A DNA stretch of 53,217 nucleotides from Tannerellaceae bacterium. Lineage in GTDB: Bacteria; Bacteroidota; Bacteroidia; Bacteroidales; Tannerellaceae. Location: NCBI GenBank assembly GCA_031266215.1, contig JAISBL010000024.1, forward strand, positions 1 to 53,217. The letters are read 5' to 3'. Of the stretch, positions 40,879 to 50,937 are shown one piece after another. The translations under genes were made by a program, and so were the position numbers. How positions within the stretch are numbered: the stretch's first letter is position 1; every line of letters begins with the position of its first letter. The notes under the pieces were generated by a model, which was not told the DNA's origin, made no database searches, and saw only the letters and a program-made list of their open reading frames with translations.

Positions 40879-43005
40879 TTATTTGATCAAATCAACGCGA
40901 CCCTGCACATCATTCAACACCTGCCTAGCTATAGAAGCCGGCACTTCGGCATAATGTGAAAACTGCATCGAAGAAGTAGCACGTCCAGATGTTATCGTAC
41001 GCAAAGCGGTGACATAGCCAAAGGTTTCAGCTAAGGGAACTTTTGCTTTTACTATACGTGCCCCGGTACGGCTTGTTTCCATACCTTCCACCTGCCCACG
41101 GCGCTTGTTCAAGTCACCTATTACATCGCCCATACTTTCTTCAGGGGTGACGACCTCTATCTTCATTACCGGTTCCATTAACGCCGGAAATGCTTTAGCC
41201 GTCGCATTCCTAAATGCCTGAAGAGCACATATCTCAAAAGATAATTGATCCGAGTCGACTGAGTGGAATGAACCATCAATAAGGGTTACTTTCAACTGAT
41301 CAAGTGGATAACCCGCCAATACGCCATTCTTCATCGCTTTCAGGAAACCTTTCTGCACCGAAGGAATAAATTCTTTAGGGATATTACCACCTTTCACTTC
41401 GTCAATAAACTGAAGTTCTCCCTCAAAACCTCCATCTGCAGGTTCTACGCGAACTATAATATCAGCAAACTTACCACGTCCTCCAGATTGTTTTTTATAA
41501 ACTTCTCGAAGCTCAACAGGGCGTGTAATAGTTTCTTTATAAGAAACTTGTGGACGCCCTTGGTTGCATTCCACTTTAAACTCACGGCGTAAGCGGTCAA
41601 TAATAATATCCAAATGAAGCTCGCCCATTCCACTAATAACAGTTTGGCCTGTCTCTTCACTGGTCTGCACACGGAATGTGGGATCTTCTTCGGCTAGTTT
41701 AGACAAGCCTACGCCAAGCTTATCCATGTCTTTCTGTGTCTTAGGCTCTACGGCAATACCTATCACCGGTTCGGGAAATTCCATCGATTCTAATACAATA
41801 GGAAAATCTTCCACACACAATGTATCACCGGTGCGTATATCCTTAAAGCCCACTCCTGCTCCAATATCGCCACAACCGATGATTTCCATCGGATTTTGCT
41901 TGTTGGAATGCATCTGAAATAGGCGTGAAATACGTTCTTTCTTTCCTGAACGTGTATTCAATACATATGATCCTGCATGTAATTCTCCAGAATATACGCG
42001 AAAGAAGCATAAACGACCTACATACGGGTCGGTTGCGATCTTAAATGCCAGAGCTGTCAGCGGTTCATCCGATTGAGGCTTACGTATAATTACTTTTTCT
42101 GCGTCATCAGGGGAGCAACCTTCAATGGCTACCGTGTCTGTCGGACCGGGAAGGTATGCACAAACAGCATCCAAGAGCGTCTGAACACCCTTATTCTTAA
42201 ATGAAGAACCGCAAATCACCGGGTTGATTTTCATGTTCAGTGTTCCTTTACGGATAGCGGTATGTATCTCATCTTCCGTAATAGACGAAGAATCTTCAAA
42301 GTATTTTTCCATCAACGCATCGTCACATTCAGCTAAAATCACCAGCATTTTATCGCGCCATTCTATTGCTTCATCAATAAGGTTTGCCGGGATCTCATCT
42401 ATCGTGTATTCTGCACCCATTGTTTCGTCATGCCAGAAAATAGCTTTCATTCTAACAAGATCAACCACACCTTTGAATGTTTCTTCAGCACCAATAGGTA
42501 TCTGTATCGGACAAGGCGTTGCGCCTAGTGTTTCTTTTATCTGGCGAATCACTTCATAGTAATTTGCGCCAGAACGGTCCATTTTATTTACATATCCTAT
42601 CCTAGGTACATTATATTTGTCGGCTTGACGCCATACGGTTTCCGACTGGGGTTCAACTCCGCCTACCGCACAAAAGGCAGCTACGGCACCATCCAGGATA
42701 CGCAATGAACGCTCTACCTCGACTGTAAAGTCTACGTGTCCCGGAGTATCTATCAAATTAATTTTAAATTTATTGTTGGCATAATTCCAGAAAGTCGTTG
42801 TAGCAGCCGAGGTAATCGTAATTCCCCGTTCCTGCTCCTGTTCCATCCAGTCCATGGTCGCCGCACCATCATGAACCTCCCCAATCTTATGGGTCAGTCC
42901 GGTATAGAAAAGGATACGTTCGGAAGTCGTAGTCTTTCCTGCATCAATATGGGCCATGATACCGATATTTCTTGTAAATTTTAAAAGTTCGTCACCTTTT
43001 GCCAT
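40879..43005 (-). CDS. fusA: Elongation factor G
   Basis: [24 protein letters not shown]...[11 protein letters not shown]. Confidence 0.98.
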   Translation of the reverse strand: MAKGDELLKFTRNIGIMAHIDAGKTTTSERILFYTGLTHKIGEVHDGAATMDWMEQEQERGITITSAATTTFWNYANNKFKINLIDTPGHVDFTVEVERSLRILDGAVAAFCAVGGVEPQSETVWRQADKYNVPRIGYVNKMDRSGANYYEVIRQIKETLGATPCPIQIPIGAEETFKGVVDLVRMKAIFWHDETMGAEYTIDEIPANLIDEAIEWRDKMLVILAECDDALMEKYFEDSSSITEDEIHTAIRKGTLNMKINPVICGSSFKNKGVQTLLDAVCAYLPGPTDTVAIEGCSPDDAEKVIIRKPQSDEPLTALAFKIATDPYVGRLCFFRVYSGELHAGSYVLNTRSGKKERISRLFQMHSNKQNPMEIIGCGDIGAGVGFKDIRTGDTLCVEDFPIVLESMEFPEPVIGIAVEPKTQKDMDKLGVGLSKLAEEDPTFRVQTSEETGQTVISGMGELHLDIIIDRLRREFKVECNQGRPQVSYKETITRPVELREVYKKQSGGRGKFADIIVRVEPADGGFEGELQFIDEVKGGNIPKEFIPSVQKGFLKAMKNGVLAGYPLDQLKVTLIDGSFHSVDSDQLSFEICALQAFRNATAKAFPALMEPVMKIEVVTPEESMGDVIGDLNKRRGQVEGMETSRTGARIVKAKVPLAETFGYVTALRTITSGRATSSMQFSHYAEVPASIARQVLNDVQGRVDLIK

Positions 43006-43034
43006 TCTATTTTTATTCTCTTTTTAAACTTATA

Positions 43035-43511
43035 TTAAAACCTGAAATGAGCAAATGCACGGTTAGCCTCCGCCATACGGTGCATATCTTCTTTTCTTTT
43101 AAATGCGCCACCTTGATTATTGAAAGCATCAACAATCTCAGCTGAGAGTTTGTCTGACATAGTCTTACCTCCTCTTTTGCGGGAAAAAATAATCAGATTC
43201 TTCATTGATATGGATTCTTTACGATCTGGGCGTATTTCGGTAGGTACCTGAAAAGTGGCTCCACCTACACGGCGTGATTTCACTTCTACTTGTGGTGTTA
43301 TATTGTCTAATGCTGCTTTCCAGATTTCAAGCGCTGACTTTTCTTCATTAGGTAACTTATTTTTTACTGTTTCCAAAGCGGAATAGAAAATTTCGTAGGC
43401 AGTATTCTTCTTGCCATCGTACATTAAATGGTTAACGAATTTCGTTACCTTTACATCACCGAAGACTGGGTCGGGTAAGACCTGTCTTTTCTTTGGTTTT
43501 GCTTTTCTCAT
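43035..43511 (-). CDS. rpsG: 30S ribosomal protein S7
   Basis: [35 protein letters not shown]. Confidence 0.96.
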   Translation of the reverse strand: MRKAKPKKRQVLPDPVFGDVKVTKFVNHLMYDGKKNTAYEIFYSALETVKNKLPNEEKSALEIWKAALDNITPQVEVKSRRVGGATFQVPTEIRPDRKESISMKNLIIFSRKRGGKTMSDKLSAEIVDAFNNQGGAFKRKEDMHRMAEANRAFAHFRF

Positions 43512-43662
43512 TGTTTCTAAAATTTTCGTTCTTGTTTTTGGTTGCCTTCTCTTGTCTTCAACGATTCCTCCGAACCATTTACTCAACCTTATAGCCTTTC
43601 CAAATAACTCAAACCAGCTTTAATATTTCTTTTTAAAATCTCAGTTTGAAGGGGATCAGACC

Positions 43663-44076
43663 TTACTTCTTTTTAGCGTTCTTCGCAGCAGCCGCAGCAG
43701 CTCCCGGCTTTGGGCGCTTGGCTCCGTATTTCGAGCGTCGTTGCGTACGACCAGCCACACCGGCAGTATCCAGTGTCCCGCGTACGATGTGGTAACGTAC
43801 CCCCGGAAGGTCTTTTACACGACCGCCACGTACCAACACGATAGAGTGTTCCTGTAGGTTGTGTCCTTCTCCAGGGATATAAGAGTTTACTTCTTTACCA
43901 TTAGTTAGACGTACTCTCGCGACCTTACGCATAGCAGAGTTCGGCTTCTTCGGCGTTGTTGTATAAACCCTCACGCATACTCCACGTCGCTGAGGACATG
44001 AGTCTAACGCAGGAGATTTACCTTTCACTACCAATGCTTCCCTTCCTTTTCTTACTAATTGCTGAATTGTAGGCAT
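43663..44076 (-). CDS. rpsL: 30S ribosomal protein S12
   Basis: [12 protein letters not shown]...[27 protein letters not shown]. Confidence 0.97.
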   Translation of the reverse strand: MPTIQQLVRKGREALVVKGKSPALDSCPQRRGVCVRVYTTTPKKPNSAMRKVARVRLTNGKEVNSYIPGEGHNLQEHSIVLVRGGRVKDLPGVRYHIVRGTLDTAGVAGRTQRRSKYGAKRPKPGAAAAAAKNAKKK

Positions 44077-44233
44077 TTTCTTTTTTTTCTTTTAAACTTT
44101 ATGTTTTTATATGAATGTGCTTTACTTCGATTTTTAACATTCAGGCGGCAAAGATAGATATTATTTATAAATCCTTATCATTCACTCGCAGGAGATTCCC
44201 AATTATTTTAGCGTGTTTAGGAATTATTAAATA

Positions 44234-46024
44234 TTAAAAATGAATATTCACACCCGCCATTATGCTGAAACCCTGAAGCGGATAGCCATAAATGAGTTCG
44301 TAGGATTTAAATAAAAGGTTTTTCATATTTAAGTAGGCTCCAAAGGTATCATTGAACGTATATGAAGCAGTGAGATTCAGTTCACTTATATCTTTCATTT
44401 CCCTATTATTGTTGTACAAAAGTGTTTTACGTCCGGAGACCAGATGATAATCAAGGGCGAGCGAGAGTTTCTCAATGGGGCGGATATTAACACCTGCCAT
44501 TAATTCTGTCGATGGACGCCCATAGGCTTTTCGTTTGGGAGTAAGCTGGAAATCGTTTGTAGATAAGCGATAGTCGAGATCGTCTTCCTCTTCGTTCCAA
44601 TGATTGTAGATTCCTTTCAGCACCAAATCAAAGAGCCTGCGGTAGGTATATTTAAGTTCCACACCTCCTCTTAGCAACTTTGAGTCAATTGGTAACACGC
44701 GGCTGACATTCCCAAAACCTTCCTGCGTCAGATAGGGAATAAAGAAATAATCGTCGTCCGTTATCTTATATTCACCGAATAGATGAAACCAAAAACCAGG
44801 CAATATGCCACTCTTCACCCCGGCAGCAACGTCTAACCATGTGCGTGAAGAGGTAACGCCTGTATAGGGATCGATATAACGGTTTTCACGCGACAATTGG
44901 GACGCGCTGTTAGAGTGTATTTCTCCTTTCACATTAATATAAGCGACACTATTGGTACCCAGGCGGACATCTATCCCTGCGTTGGGAGAAGCAAACAGCT
45001 TAGTGGAGTTTTCTCCTTCGGGTGTAACGAACATGATATTCACTCCCAGCATGAAATTCCAGAAATCTCCCTCCGATTGATAATAAGGTGTAATCGTGCC
45101 TTCCAGATGATTGTCAAAGTTGGCTGTGGAAAGCGCAGGCAGGGTATAAAAGAAATAATCGAGCCGGGTAGCCACACCTAACTGTTTGTCGGCCCCCCAA
45201 GTGGTATATAGCTTCATTGTAGCACCGGCAGAGTATTCGGCAATACCTTTCATGCTGTTATCCCAGGCGTATTTATATGAGAAACGTGTATGATCAAAAT
45301 CCAATACATAGCCTATGCGTTTTGCGTTCTTTGATTCAAGGCCTGCGTTCAGCGTAAGTCGCTGACTTATCTGGTTCGTTTCGGTATCGGCCACGGGTGC
45401 CGGCCATACGGCATGTACATTAGGAGCAGACATGCCATAGTAGTTGAACGCTGAGTATCCATACGTAGCTTTCAGATGCAAAAGCGAGTGGTCAAACTCA
45501 TGGCGATAGTCAAATCCTCCCAGGTTGTCGTTCACTTTGGCATCTACCTTCTCATCTTTCAGATAGCCTTCCGTGTACTTCAACTTCCCGGCAGTAGAGC
45601 GGTGCGAGAAGAAAACAGCCAGCCGGTCTTTATCTGTGCTAAGTATATGGTAGCCTAAATCACCATTGATGTTCAGGTAGTTTCCACCACCTATGTTTGC
45701 ATATCCCCTTCGCTGGTTGTATTTCATATCCTGCAAGACACGGGCGGCGGGTAGCAACCCTATTTCGCGCTCCAGATCGGCAGGCAAAGATAATGTTGCA
45801 TAATCAGCAGGGAAGGGCGTGATTTCAGGTTCTTTCACCTCAGGCAAAGTATTAACTTTATTGGCGTCCTGCACCGATGGGTTATACTCGCGTTCGAGTG
45901 TCAATTCGCGACTCAGGGCCGTCCCGGTTTGTTCTTCCTGTGCTGCGAGGACAAAGGAAACTCCCAATAGAAGGACGGTGCAGAGTGTCTTCAGGGGAGG
46001 ACATATTGTTTTCATCATTTTCAT
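44234..46024 (-). CDS. Outer-membrane beta-barrel (TonB-dependent-receptor-like) protein
   Basis: Signal peptide; alternating aromatic beta-strand pattern; terminal LQGFSIMAGVNIHF. Start overlaps the stop of the TPR gene (TAATG). Confidence 0.7.
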   Translation of the reverse strand: MKMMKTICPPLKTLCTVLLLGVSFVLAAQEEQTGTALSRELTLEREYNPSVQDANKVNTLPEVKEPEITPFPADYATLSLPADLEREIGLLPAARVLQDMKYNQRRGYANIGGGNYLNINGDLGYHILSTDKDRLAVFFSHRSTAGKLKYTEGYLKDEKVDAKVNDNLGGFDYRHEFDHSLLHLKATYGYSAFNYYGMSAPNVHAVWPAPVADTETNQISQRLTLNAGLESKNAKRIGYVLDFDHTRFSYKYAWDNSMKGIAEYSAGATMKLYTTWGADKQLGVATRLDYFFYTLPALSTANFDNHLEGTITPYYQSEGDFWNFMLGVNIMFVTPEGENSTKLFASPNAGIDVRLGTNSVAYINVKGEIHSNSASQLSRENRYIDPYTGVTSSRTWLDVAAGVKSGILPGFWFHLFGEYKITDDDYFFIPYLTQEGFGNVSRVLPIDSKLLRGGVELKYTYRRLFDLVLKGIYNHWNEEEDDLDYRLSTNDFQLTPKRKAYGRPSTELMAGVNIRPIEKLSLALDYHLVSGRKTLLYNNNREMKDISELNLTASYTFNDTFGAYLNMKNLLFKSYELIYGYPLQGFSIMAGVNIHF

Positions 46025-49000
46025 TAATTCTTTAGTTTGCCTAATCTGTTTTCTATCATACCGGCAATGTCATCATTGCCATTGTAGTTATTCCGTAAGC
46101 TTGTGAGATACTGCCGCGCCTGAAAATCGTCACCTTGCCGGATATATATGTCTGCCAGCAGAATAAACCCACGCGCCAGCCAATAAGAGTGAGATGTCCC
46201 TTTTTCAATAAAGTCCATCAGTTCTTTTTCGGCCCTTGCGTTATCATTAGCGTCATAATATAATTGCCCCAACAAATATTTGGCTTCGGCTCCGTACACT
46301 GTACGTGTATCTTTGGCAAGTGTCTGCAAATCGGATAAAGACTTGTCCGGTTGATTTAGTTTGATATAAGCTTTCGCGCGTATATAACGGGATTCATTAA
46401 TGATTTCGGGCGAAAGTTTGGCGCCTTTCAATACATCGTCTGCCGCCGATAAGGCGTCAAGCGACTGGCCGGCAAACTGAGCACAACGCATGACACCTAT
46501 CCTGGCGGCTTCTTTGTTTGTTGGATCTTCGGCTATCAAGCGCAGATGTTTAAAGCTCTCCAATGCATCTTTATAATCTTTTTCTTCATATTCAATCCCG
46601 GCTTTGCGCGCCCAGGCATCTTCTGCGAACTTAGTGTCTCCACTTTCCAGAACCAAATTATACAGACGTTTAGCTTCTGTATAGTTCTTGTTCGTAAAGT
46701 GAACAGAAGCCAGGTAGTAGTTTGCACGCGTGCTGAAAGCGCCGGAGGGGAAGTTTTGCAAATATCCGGTTAAACTGCGGCTTGCACCGCTATAGTCGCC
46801 TCGCATAAACATCCGTTCGGCAGCAAGATAAGTCAGCGAGTCTTGCTCCGACACGTCCACATGGAGTCTTCCTCCAAGCGAATTAGCATAGGAGGTATAC
46901 GAACCGACGTCGTCAAGTTCGATATAGATTGACTTCAGGTCCTGAAGCGCTACGCGCGCCTCTTCACTTTCAGGATACCGGGCAATGACATCCTTATATG
47001 CTTCCACTGCTTTGTCGGGCTGATTAGCGTTATAATATAACAAACCTATTTGCACCCCGGCTTTGCGTGCATTGCTATTATGGGGGAAACGGCTTATCAG
47101 CGCTTCAAACGCTTCTGCCGCCGCTCTATTGTTGTCAATCAACACATATGAGCGTCCCTTTTCATACAAAGCGTCGGGAACGTATCGTGAATCGGGGAAG
47201 TCCGACAGTATGCGATCCATTGCAACGATCTTGCCGCGGTAGTCTTTCTGTAATCCGGCGATGTAGCCTTTTTGAAACATGGAGTAATCGGCGGTAGACG
47301 GATGTATTGCGGCAGCGCGGGCATAGCTTTCTTCGGCCTGGACAAAGTGGCGGTCATAAAACAGGCAGTCGCCGATACGGTTATATGCATCGGCATATAC
47401 CTCTGTTCTTTGGTTACGTTCCAACTCTGTATACTGGCGGAAATTTTTAAGAGCGTCATCGTATCGCTGCTGTTTGAAGAAGCTGTACCCCGTGTTATAA
47501 CAGGCCAGCGCATACATATCAGTGTTACGCTGGCGGGTGTTGTTCATGTAGGTGCGAAAGTCCGTTATTGCATGCTGATACAGGCCCTGCCGGTAATAAG
47601 ACTCCCCGCGCCAGAAGTAAGAGTCATTGCGCGCCTCTACGTTATACGCCCCCATGTCTATGGCGCTCGTAAAAAAGCTTACGGCTTCCTCTATATTTAC
47701 ATTGGCAAAGGCCTGTGTCCCCATCTGGAAGAGGATGCCCTGCCTGACCTCAAGGATACGTGCACCGGGGCGGTTGATCTTTTCGATAGAGGTAAGCGCC
47801 GCCCGGTAGTTTTTGGTTGTGAGATATACTTCCACCAGATAATTATTCACCCGGCCGGTATATTTGGAGTCAGGGAAGCTGTTCAGGAAGTTTTCAAACA
47901 CAGCAACCGACTCCCCAAAGCCGGTAAAGGCAGTCTCGTGAATCAGGAGAGCATAATTATATGTAGCCGCCTCTTTTATCTGGTTATCGAAAGACGCGGC
48001 CGAAGCTGCCTCAAATGACATACGGGCATTGTTTTTATCGTCTTTTTTCAGATAGCTTTGCCCAAGGTACATGTAGGCATTCTGGGTAAGGGCGTCATCT
48101 TCGCTGACGGTTTGGCTCAGACAGCTTATCGCATTCGCATAGTCGGCATTGTTGTAATAGCTGACGCCAAGTATATATAAGTCGTTGCGCGAAGCGTTTT
48201 CAGTCCGTCCGATATATTCGGACAAGCTGGCTATGGCTTTGTCCCGGTTGCCGAGGTGGTAGTAAGCGTTTCCGACAATACGGTACACCTCGCCGTTGTC
48301 CGGATTACCGGGGTAGTTGGAAAGTATCTCTTCGCCTTCTTTCGCCACCCTCTCATATTTGCCCTGTATGAAATAAATTTGTGCAATGAAGTACTGTGCC
48401 GATCTTTTGTAAACCACAGAGGCATCCTTCAGGCTTGTAAACTCTTCCAAAGCTTCGTCATAACGCCGGGCCGTATAGTCGATATAAGCCACGTAATATG
48501 AAGCCGCCTCGCGGTAGGTGTATCCCTGTCTGGCGGCCATGAAATAGGCCCGCGCCTTGCCAGGGTCGCCCGTTTGCAACAGCGAATAGGCCAAACGATA
48601 GGTATAAGCCTCCTGTTGATCTGCTCCAAGTCTGTCTGCATGCGCTTCATTCAGCCAGAAAGAGGCTTTCTCGTATTCATTGCGTCCGAAATGAACAGAG
48701 CCTATATAGAAACATACCTCGTCGGTGTGACGGGTATCGGGATAGGTATCAAGATATTCTTTCAACTGTTCGGGGGCCTGGGGAAGTCCTTGTTCGTAGG
48801 CTATGCACGCCAGCATGTAATCCGACTCCTGAACTGTGGAAGCATCTGTAACCCCCTGTTGTTGTTTGTATGCCTGTAGTTTGTCGGCAGCCCCGGTATA
48901 GTTCTTCATATCAAAGAATTCTTTCCCTTCTACAAACAGGCGTTCGGGCGTATTAAACTGATACGAACGCTGTCCGACGGCCGCATAACTGCCGCATATC

Positions 49001-49032
49001 AGGCATAGTGGAATAAATAATCTCTTCATCAT
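46024..49032 (-). CDS. Large periplasmic tetratricopeptide-repeat protein
   Basis: Signal peptide plus many TPR units (e.g. GEVYRIVGNAYYHLGNRDKAIASLSEYI; RKAGVQIGLLYYNANQPDKAVEAYKDVIARYPESEEA). Confidence 0.85.
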   Translation of the reverse strand: MMKRLFIPLCLICGSYAAVGQRSYQFNTPERLFVEGKEFFDMKNYTGAADKLQAYKQQQGVTDASTVQESDYMLACIAYEQGLPQAPEQLKEYLDTYPDTRHTDEVCFYIGSVHFGRNEYEKASFWLNEAHADRLGADQQEAYTYRLAYSLLQTGDPGKARAYFMAARQGYTYREAASYYVAYIDYTARRYDEALEEFTSLKDASVVYKRSAQYFIAQIYFIQGKYERVAKEGEEILSNYPGNPDNGEVYRIVGNAYYHLGNRDKAIASLSEYIGRTENASRNDLYILGVSYYNNADYANAISCLSQTVSEDDALTQNAYMYLGQSYLKKDDKNNARMSFEAASAASFDNQIKEAATYNYALLIHETAFTGFGESVAVFENFLNSFPDSKYTGRVNNYLVEVYLTTKNYRAALTSIEKINRPGARILEVRQGILFQMGTQAFANVNIEEAVSFFTSAIDMGAYNVEARNDSYFWRGESYYRQGLYQHAITDFRTYMNNTRQRNTDMYALACYNTGYSFFKQQRYDDALKNFRQYTELERNQRTEVYADAYNRIGDCLFYDRHFVQAEESYARAAAIHPSTADYSMFQKGYIAGLQKDYRGKIVAMDRILSDFPDSRYVPDALYEKGRSYVLIDNNRAAAEAFEALISRFPHNSNARKAGVQIGLLYYNANQPDKAVEAYKDVIARYPESEEARVALQDLKSIYIELDDVGSYTSYANSLGGRLHVDVSEQDSLTYLAAERMFMRGDYSGASRSLTGYLQNFPSGAFSTRANYYLASVHFTNKNYTEAKRLYNLVLESGDTKFAEDAWARKAGIEYEEKDYKDALESFKHLRLIAEDPTNKEAARIGVMRCAQFAGQSLDALSAADDVLKGAKLSPEIINESRYIRAKAYIKLNQPDKSLSDLQTLAKDTRTVYGAEAKYLLGQLYYDANDNARAEKELMDFIEKGTSHSYWLARGFILLADIYIRQGDDFQARQYLTSLRNNYNGNDDIAGMIENRLGKLKN

Positions 49033-49088
49033 TACTTTGTTTTAATAATAATTAGGTGAAACAAATGTACATGATAAAAGTCGTTTTA

Positions 49089-49637
49089 TCATACACCGGG
49101 GTTTGTAACTTTATAAATACGTATTGCCTTACGGATAGAGCTCAGACCAAAATCGTCGGGGTTAAGGTCGCGGGCGGGCAGTACGACAATACCGGCGGCA
49201 TCATCTCCGGCCGTAGCATCATCAAAGTCTATGACATGGCATTCGAAGAACAGGTCTAAGGTATGGACTTCAAAGCCCTTGTAAGGATATATATTTGGAA
49301 GGGAGAAAAGATACCGGCAGCCGGCGGGCCGAATCCCTGTTTCTTCTTCCATCTCGCGCAAGACGGCCTCTTCGGCCGTTTCATGTGCGTCGGCAAAACC
49401 GCCCGGAAGGTCCAGCGTCCCGCTTGCCGGCTCCTTTGCACGCCTGACCAGCAACAGTTCTCCTTTTGAGTTCTTCATAAAGCAGGCCACTGACGCCGAA
49501 GGGTTAAAATAGTACACGAAGCCGCATACGTCGCATGTCTTCGCCTTTTCGTTCCCGGCACGGAAACCTCCGGCTCCGCAGGCCGGACAGTAAATGAATT
49601 GCCTTAAAGGATGGGGTGAGGGGAGAGGTGTATACAT
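49089..49637 (-). CDS. NUDIX hydrolase with N-terminal zinc ribbon
   Basis: CPACGAGGF...CDVCGFVYYFNP zinc ribbon; Nudix box GGFADAHETAEEAVLREMEEETGI. Confidence 0.92.
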   Translation of the reverse strand: MYTPLPSPHPLRQFIYCPACGAGGFRAGNEKAKTCDVCGFVYYFNPSASVACFMKNSKGELLLVRRAKEPASGTLDLPGGFADAHETAEEAVLREMEEETGIRPAGCRYLFSLPNIYPYKGFEVHTLDLFFECHVIDFDDATAGDDAAGIVVLPARDLNPDDFGLSSIRKAIRIYKVTNPGV

Positions 49638-49700
49638 GGCGTATGGGAGCAAAGGCGACTGGCAACAGACAGACGGAGACTATCCGCTGCCGGTCGAATC

Positions 49701-50675
49701 TCACTGATTAGATTCCTTTGACTCCCAGCCAAGCGCGCTTGCGCCCAGGATGGCGGCGTCGGCTTCTTTCAACTGGGAGAAGATAAGTCTGGTTTTTCCC
49801 CTGAAGACGTTCAGTACGTTTCGATCCATAGCTTCCTGGATCGGTTCAGAGATGAGCCGGCCGGCCTTCGCCAGTCCGCCGAACAGGATAATGGCTTCAG
49901 GGCTTGAGAAAGCAATGAAGTCGGCAAAGGCTTCGCCCAGCATATGGCCGGTAGTTTCAAATATTTCCAATGCTATTTTGTCGTTCTGCACCGCCGCATC
50001 GTATATATCTTTAGAAGTGATGGCATCCGGGTCCAGGTCGCGCAGCAGGCTGTTCTCAGTCCGTATCTCCAGATACTCACGCGCCGTACGCGCTATTCCG
50101 GTAGCCGAGGTGTAAGTCTCCAGACAACCCTGGCGCCCGCATCCGCACATACGTCCGTTGTGGCGGCGTACGATGACGTGGCCCAGTTCGCCGGCAAAGC
50201 CGTCGTGCCCGTAAACCAGGTTCCCCCCTATCACGATACCGCTGCCTACGCCCGTACCGAGCGTGATCATGATAAAGTCTTTCATTCCACGCGCTGCACC
50301 GTAAGTCATTTCACCTATGGCGGCAGCGTTGGCGTCGTTGGTCATCGTGACGGGGATGTTCTCCAGATTGTCGCTTATCATTTGCGCCAGGGGTATCCGT
50401 CCTTTCCACGGCAGGTTTGCGGCAGACTCGATGCAGCCGCTGAAATAGTTTCCGTTAGGCGCCCCTATTCCTACACCTTTGATCTTATCGTAGCCGCCGG
50501 ACTGCCCTATAACCAGTGCGATAGCTGTGGTTAATTCGTCAACATAGTCGCTCACGTCGGCATGCCTGTTTGTTTTTATGGATCCGCTATGCAAGATCGT
50601 CCCTCTTGCATCCACCAGTCCGAATACGGTGTTTGTGCCACCCATATCGATACCTACTACATAAGGTTTATCCAT
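49701..50675 (-). CDS. ROK family protein (glucokinase-like)
   Basis: VGIDMGGTNTVFGLVDARG; TLGTGVGSGIVIGGNLVYGHDGFAGELGHV; CGCGRQGCLETYTSATGI. Confidence 0.93.
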   Translation of the reverse strand: MDKPYVVGIDMGGTNTVFGLVDARGTILHSGSIKTNRHADVSDYVDELTTAIALVIGQSGGYDKIKGVGIGAPNGNYFSGCIESAANLPWKGRIPLAQMISDNLENIPVTMTNDANAAAIGEMTYGAARGMKDFIMITLGTGVGSGIVIGGNLVYGHDGFAGELGHVIVRRHNGRMCGCGRQGCLETYTSATGIARTAREYLEIRTENSLLRDLDPDAITSKDIYDAAVQNDKIALEIFETTGHMLGEAFADFIAFSSPEAIILFGGLAKAGRLISEPIQEAMDRNVLNVFRGKTRLIFSQLKEADAAILGASALGWESKESNQ

Positions 50676-50771
50676 GATTATATACCTCAAATTATTAAGA
50701 TTATTATTAGGGGAGCAAATATAATGGTTTTATCGTACCTGCAACACTTATGGCCTGCAATCATGCCTCAA

Positions 50772-50805
50772 CGGCGCCACGACAGGGGAACGTCTGTGTT
50801 TTACA
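50772..50805 (-). repeat. Minus-strand copy of the dispersed TGTAAAAC...CCCCTGTC.GTGgCGCCG motif
   Basis: Minus strand: TGTAAAACACAGACGTTCCCCTGTCGTGGCGCCG; compare 22139-22165. Confidence 0.5.
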
Positions 50806-50937
50806 GTTAGCGAAGTCGGAAAAGGTGAACTATTTGGTTGATATTGTGCCGGAAACGATGAACTCTTGGGAGGCTTTTCAGAATGCTTATTTAAAAAGGT
50901 TGAAGCATCTTTGCATCGTATAATAAAATTAGTAACT

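Noticed and set aside
26202-44076. Possible novelty in the ribosomal protein cluster
   Set aside because: Gene order and content match the standard Bacteroidetes S10-spc-alpha arrangement, including rpmJ and rpmD missing from the ORF track. No intruding gene found.
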